Assembly: GCA_050486105.1 (NCBI GenBank)
Contig: JBJHCR010000065.1
Location: forward strand, 1-23,138
DNA length: 23,138 nucleotides
Source: JAEXNA01 sp050486105
GTDB taxonomy: Bacteria > Vulcanimicrobiota > Xenobia > Xenobiales > JADMJV01
Reading direction: 5' to 3'
Numbering within the stretch: the stretch's first letter is position 1; every line of letters begins with the position of its first letter. Positions 6,516-13,213 of this stretch are shown here, piece after piece. Made by a program: the position numbers and the translations under genes. The notes beneath the pieces were generated by a model. That model did not search any database. It saw nothing but the letters and a program-made list of their open reading frames with translations, and had not been told where the DNA came from.

Positions 6516-7664
6516 ATGACCTTCACTGCCGAACACGAGGAGTTCCGCCAAATGGTGCGTCGCTTTGTCAAAACCGAGATCGCCCCTCAGGTGGAGGAGT
6601 GGGAGCAGCAGAAGCAGTTCCCAGCCCACCAACTGTTTCCCAAGATGGGGGAGCTCGGACTATTGGGGCCCACCTATGACCCAGAGTACGGGGGCGCCGG
6701 GGTGGATTGGTTTTTTCAGCTAATCGTGGCCGACGAGCTTGGCCGCTGCGGCTGTATGGGGGTGCCCATGGCCGCCTTGGTGCAGGGAGTCATGGCCATC
6801 TCCGGCTTGGACTCCCACGGCAGCCCGCGTCTCAAGGAAGCCTTTCTAGCTCCGGCCATCGCCGGGACCAAGGTGGCCGCCCTAGGGGTCAGCGAGCCCG
6901 ACGTGGGTTCCGACGTGGCAGGTCTCTCCACCCGGGCCGAGTCCAACGGAGACGACTACCTGATCTCCGGGTCCAAGATGTGGATCACCAACGGGGTGCA
7001 GGCCGATTTTGTGGTCACCCTCTGCCGCACCTCGGATGAGGGTGGCTATCGCGGCATGTCCTTGATCGTGGTGCCCACCAACAGCCCAGGCTTCTCGGTG
7101 GGCAAGAAGCTCGAAAAAATGGGCAACCACAGCTCAGACACCGGATTGCTGGTCTACGATCAGGTGCGGGTCCCCAAATGGCATCGCATCGGTGAAGAGG
7201 GCAAGGGCTTCTACTATCAGATGCAAGAGTTTCAAAAGGAGCGCTTGGTGGGGGCTATGCTCGGTGTCTCTTTAGGGGACGATATCGTGCGGCGTACGGT
7301 GGAGTACTGCCGGGACCGTAAGGTTTTTGGACAGCCGCTCCTGGAGAAGCAGTGGGTCTATTTTCACCTAGCCGAGTTGCGCACCGAACTCACCATCTTG
7401 CGGCAGTTCCTCTATCACTGCACCGAGCGCCTGATCTCAGGCGACGACATCACCAAGGAGATCTCCATGGCCAAGCTCAAGGCTGGCCGCCTGATCCGGG
7501 AGGTCGCCGACACCTGCGTGCAGTTTCATGGAGGCATGGGTTACGCCGAAGAGTATCCGTTGGCCCGACTCTATCGGGACGCCCGTCTGCTTTCCATCGG
7601 TGCCGGAGCCGACGAAGTCATGCTGGAGATCATCGCCAAGATGGAAGGTTTCGGTCCAGCGTGA
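6516..7664 (+). CDS. Acyl-CoA dehydrogenase (AtuD/LCAD-like)
   Basis: 382 aa, with the three ACAD domains in order: N-terminal helices, the middle beta domain (ALGVSEPDVGSDVAGLSTRA, then SGSKMWITNG), and a C-terminal helical domain with FAD-binding DRKVFGQPLLEKQ and QFHGGMGYAEEYP. The proton-abstracting glutamate is most likely E242 in FQKERLVGAMLG, the helix-G position used by isovaleryl-CoA and long-chain dehydrogenases. The usual C-terminal Glu site reads SIGAGADEVML, without Glu at that point. HFHLAE-type spacing, SMAKLKAGRLIREV and SIGxGADEVML are, from memory, closest to citronellyl-CoA dehydrogenase AtuD and its relatives. A strong AAGGAG (6505-6510) lies five bases before the ATG. Third gene of the operon; its stop overlaps the next start (GTGA). 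Predicted role: alpha,beta-desaturation before carboxylation. Confidence 0.92.
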   Translation: MTFTAEHEEFRQMVRRFVKTEIAPQVEEWEQQKQFPAHQLFPKMGELGLLGPTYDPEYGGAGVDWFFQLIVADELGRCGCMGVPMAALVQGVMAISGLDSHGSPRLKEAFLAPAIAGTKVAALGVSEPDVGSDVAGLSTRAESNGDDYLISGSKMWITNGVQADFVVTLCRTSDEGGYRGMSLIVVPTNSPGFSVGKKLEKMGNHSSDTGLLVYDQVRVPKWHRIGEEGKGFYYQMQEFQKERLVGAMLGVSLGDDIVRRTVEYCRDRKVFGQPLLEKQWVYFHLAELRTELTILRQFLYHCTERLISGDDITKEISMAKLKAGRLIREVADTCVQFHGGMGYAEEYPLARLYRDARLLSIGAGADEVMLEIIAKMEGFGPA

Positions 7665-9526
7665 TCCGCAAACTGCTGGTGGCCAATCGGGGAGAGATCG
7701 CCGGGCGCATCATCGCCACCTGTCAACGTCTGGGGATCTGCACGGTGGCCGTCTATTCTGAGGCCGACCGGACGGCTCAGCACTTATCGCTGGCCAACGA
7801 AGCCGTGCTCCTCGGTCCAGCAGCCCCTTCCGCCTCCTATCTGAATCAGGAGGCCATCTTGGAAGCGGCCCAAGTAACCGGAGCCGACGCCGTTCATCCT
7901 GGCTACGGCTTCTTGGCTGAGAACGCCGACTTTGCCCGGCGCGTGCGGGAGGCGGGCTTGGTTTTTGTGGGCCCTAGAGCTGAGGCCATGGCTGCCATGG
8001 GTCTTAAGGTGGAGTCCCGGCGCCTCTGCCAGGAGGCTGGGGTGCCCATCATTCCCGGCAGTGAGGCTTTGGATGATGAGGGCCTCCTGCAGTGGGCCGC
8101 CAAACACGGCTATCCTGTCATGCTGAAGGCTTCTGCCGGTGGTGGGGGCAAGGGCATGCGGCGCCTGGAGAGCGCCGAGGCTCTGAAAGCCAGCCTCGAT
8201 TCGGCCCGGCGGGAAGCCGAAAGAGCCTTTGGGAGCGAGGCTCTCTATCTGGAAAAAGCCTTGGTGCGACCTCGCCATTTGGAAGTGCAGGTCGCCGCCG
8301 ATGACTTCGGGGGAGTGATCCATTTGGGAGCCCGGGACTGTTCGTTGCAGCGCCGACATCAAAAGATCATCGAAGAGAGCCCCCCCGCAAATTTGAGTTC
8401 CGACCTCTTCACTTCTTTGACCGAGGCTGCGGTGCGTTTGGCTCAACGAGTGACCTACACCAACTTAGGGACAGTGGAGTTCTTGGTGGAAGACGACCGC
8501 TTATACTTTTTAGAGATGAACACCCGCCTGCAGGTGGAGCACCCGGTGACCGAGGCCATCACCGGACTAGACCTAGTGGAATGGCAAATCCGCCTGGCCG
8601 AGGGTGAGCCTTTGCCGCTCGCTCAGGACCAAGTTGTCTTTCAGGGACACGCGGTGGAAGCCCGGGTGGCCTGCGAGGACCCTTATGCAGGATTCTTACC
8701 CGCCACCGGCACGGTGAGAGATTGGCGAACCGACCCCAGAGTGCGCACCGACTCATTACTAGAGCCGGGCTGTGAGATCTCTTCCCACTACGACTCCATG
8801 GTGGCCAAGGTCATCGCTTGGGGGCCGACTCGGGCCCAAGCTCTGCGCCTGCTGCGGGCTTCGTTGCAGCAGACTGTCCTGCTGGGGGTTCCCAACAATT
8901 TGCCTTGGCTTGGGGAGTTGCTGGAACAAAAGGAAGTGCAGGCCGGCAGCCACCACACAGAGTGGGTAGAGTCTCTGAGTTGGAAGCGTCCTGAGCCCAC
9001 CCGCTTTCAGTTGCTGGCCGCCACCGTGGCGCGTTGGGTGAAGCTTTCCGGGGGCAGGAGTCAGGATGCCGGCATTCCGTTGGAGTTGCAGTTCGAGGGG
9101 CAACCTCCAGTGAGCGTCTCAGGCTCCATCTTCACCGTGGAGAAGACCCCCTATGAGGTGGAGATCGAGCCCGGGGCCCTGCGCTTGAACGGCCACCGCT
9201 TTTCGGTGGCCGCAGCTTCGGTGGGCCAAACCTGGTGGGTGCACACCCCCGAGGGGCAGGCCACTTTTCAGGCCGTGGGGCGCCTACGCGAACCTGAGGC
9301 TCGGGCGGCTGCCGGCACTCTCAAGGCTCCCATGCCCGGCACCGTGGTGGAAGTCCTGGTGCAACCTCAGCAAGCGGTGACCCAAGGCCAGGCACTGATG
9401 AAGCTCGAGGCCATGAAGATGGAGCAACTGATCCAAAGCCCTCAGGACGGGGTGGTGGAGGCTGTCCATTATAACGTGGGCGAGCAGGTTGAGGCTGGTG
9501 CGGTTCTTCTGGACCTGAGTTCCTAG
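7661..9526 (+). CDS. Acyl-CoA carboxylase alpha subunit: biotin carboxylase with biotin carrier domain (MccA/AtuF type)
   Basis: 621 aa from GTG 7661, which overlaps the dehydrogenase stop as GTGA. The biotin carboxylase part spans about 1-445: IRKLLVANRGEIAGRII, HPGYGFLAENADF, ATP-grasp glycine loop KASAGGGGKGMRR, DCSLQRRHQKIIEESP, and EMNTRLQVEHPVTE. A linker (BT-like) region follows to about 545, then a biotinyl domain with AMPGTVVEVLV-type entry (here KAPMPGTVVEV) and the biotinylation site EAMKME, lysine K586. It carboxylates its own biotin with ATP and bicarbonate and passes the carboxyl to the beta subunit at 4880. Length and domain order fit MCC/GCC alpha subunits. The open frame continues upstream into the dehydrogenase gene, but the N-terminal MIRKLLVANRGEI fixes the start. 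Confidence 0.93.
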   Translation: MIRKLLVANRGEIAGRIIATCQRLGICTVAVYSEADRTAQHLSLANEAVLLGPAAPSASYLNQEAILEAAQVTGADAVHPGYGFLAENADFARRVREAGLVFVGPRAEAMAAMGLKVESRRLCQEAGVPIIPGSEALDDEGLLQWAAKHGYPVMLKASAGGGGKGMRRLESAEALKASLDSARREAERAFGSEALYLEKALVRPRHLEVQVAADDFGGVIHLGARDCSLQRRHQKIIEESPPANLSSDLFTSLTEAAVRLAQRVTYTNLGTVEFLVEDDRLYFLEMNTRLQVEHPVTEAITGLDLVEWQIRLAEGEPLPLAQDQVVFQGHAVEARVACEDPYAGFLPATGTVRDWRTDPRVRTDSLLEPGCEISSHYDSMVAKVIAWGPTRAQALRLLRASLQQTVLLGVPNNLPWLGELLEQKEVQAGSHHTEWVESLSWKRPEPTRFQLLAATVARWVKLSGGRSQDAGIPLELQFEGQPPVSVSGSIFTVEKTPYEVEIEPGALRLNGHRFSVAAASVGQTWWVHTPEGQATFQAVGRLREPEARAAAGTLKAPMPGTVVEVLVQPQQAVTQGQALMKLEAMKMEQLIQSPQDGVVEAVHYNVGEQVEAGAVLLDLSS

Positions 9527-9639
9527 ATTTCTTGTCTGAGATAAGGCCGGCTCAGTTTTATGGGTTTCGGCCATGACTGGCTGGAGATTGGCACGAGTGG
9601 CGATCGGGAGAGTACTATCGACGAGCTTTCCCGGCATTG

Positions 9640-9665
9640 GAGGTCGATTCTCGGGAATCGACCTC
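9640..9665. terminator. Stem-loop between convergent genes (possible bidirectional terminator without U tract)
   Basis: A perfect 11-base inverted repeat (arms 9640-9650 and 9655-9665, loop TCGG closed by C-G) lies between the carboxylase operon and the opposing PilZ gene. Position fits a terminator for both, but no T run follows on either strand, so it could instead be a transcript-end stabilising hairpin. Confidence 0.45.
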
Positions 9666-9718
9666 AGCGAACCCAGGATACCCTCTTTGAAGAACCCTAC
9701 GACAGACTTCTAAAACTT

Positions 9719-10330
9719 CTAAACCAAATCCATAGGATCCACGTCTTCTAGGGTGTGAAGGCGCTTCTCGGTGGCTAGGCGAGTGTTGATGTAACGCTTG
9801 ACAGTGCTTTTGGTCTCTTGTTCTAGCCCCTGGAATCGCAAGCCAGAGTGATAGCTTCCGTCGAACTTTTGACCGGTCCAAACCACATCGGCGAAGGTTT
9901 GAATAGCCGGTAGGTCGGGGTCGTCGAGTTCGATCGTAACTCGGATATCGTACGCCAACTCCAACGGAGTCTTGGTGTTCACCCGCACTCCGTCTACAGA
10001 GAGGTCTTCGGTGGTAGCGGTGAATCCTGGGTAATGAGGAGAACTGGTGCGCAAGATTTTTGGTAATCGGTGGCTACTTGTACGCTGCTCAATGAGCTTT
10101 TTCGGGACCTTTTCGGGCTCCAAAAGGCGTAGACGAAAGACCTCTTGCTGCTGGTCGTAAGATTCAACCAGAACGGCAGCTAAGGCCGTACCCTCCACCG
10201 AACGAACCTTCACTGAGGTCGTGTGGAATTTAAGCTTTCCGTTGCCCCTTACCACTAGTAAGCCATCTTCAAAGCCAACGAAGTCGACCTTAGGGGCCAA
10301 GGAAAGTAATGTCTTGAGCTTGTTGATCAT
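9719..10330 (-). CDS. PilZ domain protein (possible cyclic-di-GMP receptor, YcgR-like)
   Basis: 203 aa, soluble. Residues 1-75 form a beta-rich N-terminal part resembling the YcgR-N/flagellar-brake fold (VDFVGFEDGLLVVRGNGKLKF is typical of that region's alternating strands). Residues about 86-190 are PilZ-like: a basic stretch HRLPKILR ahead of EDLSVDGVRV, where D109, S111 and G114 match the (D/N)xSxxG motif that contacts cyclic-di-GMP. The usual RxxxR is present only in loose form, so ligand binding is probable but not certain. A short acidic tail follows (LEDVDPMDLV). The start is ATG 10330. A GATAAT (10341-10336 on the minus strand) ends five bases before it, so this gene may also be leaderless. 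It stands alone, convergent with the carboxylase operon. Confidence 0.8.
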   Translation of the reverse strand: MINKLKTLLSLAPKVDFVGFEDGLLVVRGNGKLKFHTTSVKVRSVEGTALAAVLVESYDQQQEVFRLRLLEPEKVPKKLIEQRTSSHRLPKILRTSSPHYPGFTATTEDLSVDGVRVNTKTPLELAYDIRVTIELDDPDLPAIQTFADVVWTGQKFDGSYHSGLRFQGLEQETKSTVKRYINTRLATEKRLHTLEDVDPMDLV

Positions 10331-10734
10331 GGAGTATTATCCCTCTATCTAGGATAGCAGAGAATCTCCTTCTTGCCGAGGGTAGTAATGTCATAGGATC
10401 TAAGGTTTCCGCGGTGCTCCCATTTCTCATTCTTCTAGTGCTCTGTCAAGTTTGCTTCTTTCGATAGTGGTCAGGTGCCGGGTACCCGGGGAACCGCCCG
10501 AAGGGTGGATGACGGTTGTGGGACCGCGTATCGCCTTCGGCTTAAGGAGTGCCGAGTGCGCGGGTGCCCTCTGGGCATTCGACATCCATAGGCGAGGCAC
10601 GACAACCCCAAACGGAATGGGGTTATGCTCCCTTGACTTCAGTGCACCAGAGCGCTCGGCCCTCCTTGCCACAGCGTCGCGTCCTCACCCGGCTTTACTG
10701 GCGAGATCCCTACACAGTGGTATATAATCTCCTT
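10331..10734. other. Intergenic region with repeat copy A and a small hairpin
   Basis: About 400 bases between the PilZ start and the small lysine-rich gene. It holds one copy of a 22-base repeat (10467-10488), a 6-base stem (AACCCC 10604-10609 with GGGGTT 10619-10624) and the TATAAT promoter of the small gene. An 81-codon open frame on the minus strand (10427-10672) has no ribosome binding site and looks like repeat-derived noise. No tRNA or known RNA structure is recognised. Confidence 0.5.
10467..10488 (+). repeat. Short direct repeat, copy A
   Basis: 22 bases beginning GTGGTCAGGTGCCGGG and ending in ACCCG. It matches copy B at 10904-10925 with two substitutions (T/C at position 10 and T/A at position 17). 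It contains the small palindrome CGGGTACCCG. The two copies flank the small lysine-rich gene in the same orientation. Confidence 0.65.
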
Positions 10735-10737
10735 ATG
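10721..10737 (+). promoter_or_regulatory. Candidate leaderless promoter: TATAAT, six bases, ATG
   Basis: TATAAT at 10723-10728 is followed by CTCCTT and ATG at 10735. TG at 10718-10719 could add an extended -10 contact if the hexamer is read as TATATA (10721-10726). No Shine-Dalgarno is present; the CTCCTT spacer is the complement of one. Geometry is identical to the elements at 2461 and 3953. Confidence 0.58.
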
Positions 10738-10857
10738 ACTGACAAAAAGAAAAAGCCCAAGGAATCCGATAAAGAGCCTAAAATCCAGCTCGATGAGATG
10801 GAGTGGGAGTCCGCCCTCAAGAAGGATAAGAAAAAGAAAGATAAAGGGAAATCCTAG
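10735..10857 (+). CDS. Small lysine-rich hypothetical protein (40 aa)
   Basis: The frame from ATG 10735 encodes 40 residues: an N-terminal KKKKPKESDKEPK, a central amphipathic acidic stretch IQLDEMEWESALKK, and a terminal DKKKKDKGK run. About two residues in five are lysine. No family is recognised. The composition suggests an unstructured, nucleic-acid- or partner-binding peptide, but that is inference. Support for reality comes from the TATAAT-N6-ATG element directly in front of it, the same arrangement as at two other genes here. The longer open frame reaching back to 10549 runs through the repeat region and is rejected as the start. The 22-base repeat lies on both sides of this gene. Confidence 0.5.
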   Translation: MTDKKKKPKESDKEPKIQLDEMEWESALKKDKKKKDKGKS

Positions 10858-10903
10858 AATAAGCCTCCTAGTGCAACGTCCGTGAAGTTCGTCCCTACCA
10901 ATT

Positions 10904-10925
10904 GTGGTCAGGCGCCGGGAACCCG
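10904..10925 (+). repeat. Short direct repeat, copy B
   Basis: 22 bases, starting GTGGTCAGGCGCCGGGAA, differing from copy A (10467-10488) at two positions. It lies 46 bases after the stop of the lysine-rich gene and runs directly into a tandem duplication. Confidence 0.65.
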
Positions 10926-10957
10926 CGCTTGCGTGGGTGGCCGCGCTTGCGTGGGTG
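10923..10957 (+). repeat. 18-base tandem duplication
   Basis: CCGCGCTTGCGTGGGTG occurs at 10923-10939 and again, identically, at 10941-10957, a period of 18 bases. A minus-strand open frame across it reads a repeated HPRKRG. It resembles the variable end of a dispersed intergenic repeat. Confidence 0.75.
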
Positions 10958-11099
10958 TCGCAAGGAGAAGTGAACGCTTAATACCAGGCGTATTTGAGTG
11001 AGATTCGACGCCGCGAAAGAGGATGCATGGCCGCCAAGACTAGGGATGAACTTTGCGGACGTTGTACTAGGTTGGGCTTTCGCTGCAAAGGAGGATCGT

Positions 11100-11522
11100 T
11101 TACGGCAAACCGCCTTCAAGCGTCCGGCGACCAATGGTCAAGACCGGGCAAGGAGCGTGCCTCACCACCCGTTCGGCCACGCTGCCCATAAGCCAGCGTG
11201 CTAAGCCGCCGCTTCCCTGGGTGGTCATGACGATCAGCCCCACTTTTTCTTTTTCCGCAGTGTCGATGATGCTTTCGGCCACCGGGCCATCCATCACCAA
11301 GACTCGAATGTCGGCAGGAGCTTTTTTCAAGGCTAGTTGAGGTACAAAGGTATTGAGATAAGTACGCGCTCGCTCAATCTCCTCGGGATCAGGCTTGCCG
11401 AGCAGTGAGTTGAGGACTTGAAGGAGTACGAACCCCGTGTCAGAATCGGACATTTTTGCCGCCACCTCCACGGCTGCCTCGGCCAAGTTTGAGCCGTCCA
11501 AGGGAATCATGATCTTATTCAT
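11100..11522 (-). CDS. Universal stress protein (UspA family)
   Basis: 140 aa, a single Usp domain. The N-terminal strand MNKIMIPLDGSNLAEAAVEVA carries the DGS nucleotide-binding start. The C-terminal region carries VGLIVMTTQGSGGLARWLMGSVAERVVRHAPCPVLTI. This contains the ATP-binding pattern G-2x-G-9x-G-(S/T), slightly altered (G-S-G-G, then G-S-V), so ATP binding is likely but not certain. Usp proteins are cytoplasmic homodimers linked to stress survival. The ATG is preceded by GGAGG eight bases upstream and by a TAGGAT that could act as -10, making this a normal leadered gene, unlike several neighbours. Its end abuts the repeat region at 10904-11099. It is not obviously in an operon. Confidence 0.88.
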   Translation of the reverse strand: MNKIMIPLDGSNLAEAAVEVAAKMSDSDTGFVLLQVLNSLLGKPDPEEIERARTYLNTFVPQLALKKAPADIRVLVMDGPVAESIIDTAEKEKVGLIVMTTQGSGGLARWLMGSVAERVVRHAPCPVLTIGRRTLEGGLP

Positions 11523-11904
11523 GGGGAGACCTCCATCCTACCTTTGACAGACACTTCCCAAAGGATTCCGACGCTCCTGTCTTAGAGGCCGTTGCCTGTC
11601 CTCAGTAAGTCCAGTTTTGAGAGCTAACTCTTGCAGAAACCTCACTAGGATCCCTATGAGGAGAGGAGGCATTTTTCGGCAGGAAAGGCTTCGGTCACAG
11701 CAACCAGGACTGGCCCTGGCGACCGGCGGGCCCGCCGGGTCGTCTTCATCCCCGCTGGGTTAGACTCCCTGGTTGAAGGACTTGAGGTGCTGGAGTAGGT
11801 CGAGTTGGAAGGCGCGGAAGCTGTGCGACGCGACTTAGTTGAGCGATTGCTGCTGCCTTCTAGCCTTGTTTTTCATTGAGGCAATTTCAGAACTACCGAC
11901 CCGC
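11523..11904. other. Intergenic region with a GC-rich palindrome
   Basis: About 380 bases between the Usp start and the end of the next leftward gene. It contains a perfect 16-base palindrome, CCGGCGGGCCCGCCGG, at 11723-11738, flanked by imperfectly matching GA and TC bases. There is no T run after it. I see no credible ORF with a ribosome binding site and no recognised RNA family. The stretch should hold the promoter of the Usp gene and the 3' end of the transcript coming from 12198. Confidence 0.5.
11723..11738. repeat. 16-base GC palindrome
   Basis: CCGGCGGGCCCGCCGG is its own reverse complement. In RNA it could form only a short hairpin with a very small loop; as DNA it could be a protein-binding site or the core of a degraded terminator. 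Confidence 0.55.
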
Positions 11905-12198
11905 CTACTTGGCAGGTACGCCACCATTGGCAAGTATTCCGCCAAGCAACCCGCCCAAGCTTTCTCGGCGTTGCTGCAGAAGTTCTTTGGCGGCCTCGGG
12001 GGACATGGTGAGCAGCGAATCTCGGAAGGCTCTCTTGATGGGGTTGTTTTCTCTGGGCATCGGTGCCTGTACAGGTTGCTTGAGGCTGAATGGAACCTGC
12101 ACCCTGGTGGTGCCCAGACCTAAGACCTCCGCCAACTTATTGGCCCCATGCTGGACTGAAACCATACCGGAACTGCTGTTTTTCGTGTTAAAATCCAT
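11905..12198 (-). CDS. Hypothetical 97-aa protein
   Basis: The ATG at 12198 is preceded by GGAGG with an eight-base spacer, and the frame ends at TAG 11905. The protein begins with a Ser/Asn-rich segment (MDFNTKNSSSGMVSVQHGANKLAEVLGLG), then a proline-containing linker and a charged helix (IKRAFRDSLLTMSPEAAKELLQQRRESLGGLLGGILANGG). There is no signal peptide or long membrane segment; the terminal LGGLLGGILANGG is hydrophobic but short. I do not recognise a family. The opposite strand carries a longer open frame over the same DNA, but only this one has a good ribosome binding site. It lies downstream of the two-TM protein on the same strand with a 194-base gap and probably has its own promoter. 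Confidence 0.62.
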   Translation of the reverse strand: MDFNTKNSSSGMVSVQHGANKLAEVLGLGTTRVQVPFSLKQPVQAPMPRENNPIKRAFRDSLLTMSPEAAKELLQQRRESLGGLLGGILANGGVPAK

Positions 12199-12392
12199 AT
12201 TCGTATCCTCCGAAATTTGTTGTTGTTTTCTGGAGTCAGTATCTCAGAGGGCTGTTGTCCAGCTGTTATTTGTGAAATGGAGAGGTCTCGGCAGAGGGCA
12301 GAGTCTGGGAATTCAAGCCGAGCCTGGCGTGCTTCTACACTCAGCTCGAGTTGCCGGCAGACTGACTTGGCAATGGTTATGGCTCACCGACC

Positions 12393-13064
12393 CTACAGTC
12401 CGTAAAGCCCAGTTCCTGGGTCCTCGTCGTGAAGGTCTTCAGGCTCCTCTCGGCGTTCGGTGGTCACCAGGATCTTCAGGTCGAGTTCATGGCCCATTCT
12501 TTCGGCAAACTCTTGAGCAAGCTCCCGAGAGGGGTATTGGCAACTGGCCTTGTCGTGGACGAGCAAGGAACTTTTCGAATCGAAATGCAAACGCACCGTG
12601 AGGGTTTCTGGTTGAACTTCCGGGTCGCCTGTCCAGTCGGGAGGGTAAAGTTCCTGCACTTCCAGCCAGGAGTCTTTGCTGAGGAGATGGGTCGTCTTTT
12701 TGCCTAATCCGCAGAGACTCCACCACTCGGTGACTGTCTTGGCTCGGGGATCCACTGAGGCACCTCTCTTGACCAGGAACAGCCAGCTCAAAAAACAAGC
12801 AAGCATACTCAACAACAGATACAACAATAGGGACAAGCCCAAGTCGAAGATTTCTGCCCCTAATTGTCCTGAGTTCATGCTCGACAACCTGGACAGCTCG
12901 AGTCGCGAGAAGGCTTGGAAGCCAAGCAATACCGCAAACGCTAAGAAGAGGTATCTTCCAAGATCCTTGGCACTGATAGGGCCCTTGGAATCGCTATCGG
13001 GGTTGATGGCAAAAGCTTGGCCGGTGGGCATGAGAAGGAATTTTCTGTAACAGGCCCTCAACAT
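12393..13064 (-). CDS. Hypothetical membrane protein with two TM segments
   Basis: Possible starts are ATG 13157, 13064 and 13031. I list 13064 (AAGGA directly before it, too close for a normal Shine-Dalgarno), so the start is uncertain by about 10-30 residues; 13031 gives MPTGQAFAINP. Two hydrophobic spans are clear: RYLFLAFAVLLGFQAF and, after a short polar loop, LSLLLYLLLSMLACFLSWLFLV. The remaining C-terminal 125 residues are hydrophilic and probably cytoplasmic, with a mixed alpha/beta pattern (TLTVRLHFDSKSSLLV, SRELAQEFAERMGHELDLKILVTTERR) and an acidic end. No family or catalytic motif is recognised. The preceding gene on the same strand (pilin-like protein) ends at 13214, so the two may be co-transcribed. 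Confidence 0.65.
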   Translation of the reverse strand: MLRACYRKFLLMPTGQAFAINPDSDSKGPISAKDLGRYLFLAFAVLLGFQAFSRLELSRLSSMNSGQLGAEIFDLGLSLLLYLLLSMLACFLSWLFLVKRGASVDPRAKTVTEWWSLCGLGKKTTHLLSKDSWLEVQELYPPDWTGDPEVQPETLTVRLHFDSKSSLLVHDKASCQYPSRELAQEFAERMGHELDLKILVTTERREEPEDLHDEDPGTGLYGL

Positions 13065-13213
13065 TCCTTGCTTTGGAAGAAAGAAGAGCAAGATTTGTCT
13101 TTCAAAAGGTAGGTTGTCCCCGGCGAGAATGCGCCGGAGACCATTGGAACAGCCCATCTCGTGGGCCGGAGGCCAAGTCTGAAGAAAGCAACAGATCGAA
13201 CTCGGCCGAAAAA

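Noticed and set aside
4880..9526. Plain annotation as leucine-pathway methylcrotonyl-CoA carboxylase plus isovaleryl-CoA dehydrogenase
   Set aside because: The carboxyltransferase lacks the MCC-typical SGGA and PRQ...HFGRIF segments, and the dehydrogenase resembles AtuD more than isovaleryl-CoA dehydrogenase, so I kept the substrate open.
9560..9751. 63-codon plus-strand frame after the carboxylase operon
   Set aside because: It runs through the 11-base stem-loop, lacks a ribosome binding site, and overlaps the end of the PilZ gene.
10427..10672. 81-codon minus-strand frame
   Set aside because: Covers repeat copy A, with no start signal; peptide looks repeat-derived rather than a folded protein.
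10904..10960. Possible CRISPR-like repeat
   Set aside because: Only two copies of an 18-base unit in direct tandem with no spacers; not a CRISPR array.
10895..11134. 79-codon minus-strand frame
   Set aside because: Covers repeat copy B and the tandem duplication, overlaps the stress protein end, and has no ribosome binding site.
11876..12601. 241-codon open frame on the plus strand
   Set aside because: No ribosome binding site or promoter; it lies over two minus-strand frames, one of which (11905-12198) has a GGAGG before its ATG. The translated sequence is Arg/Ser/Leu-rich shadow-like sequence.
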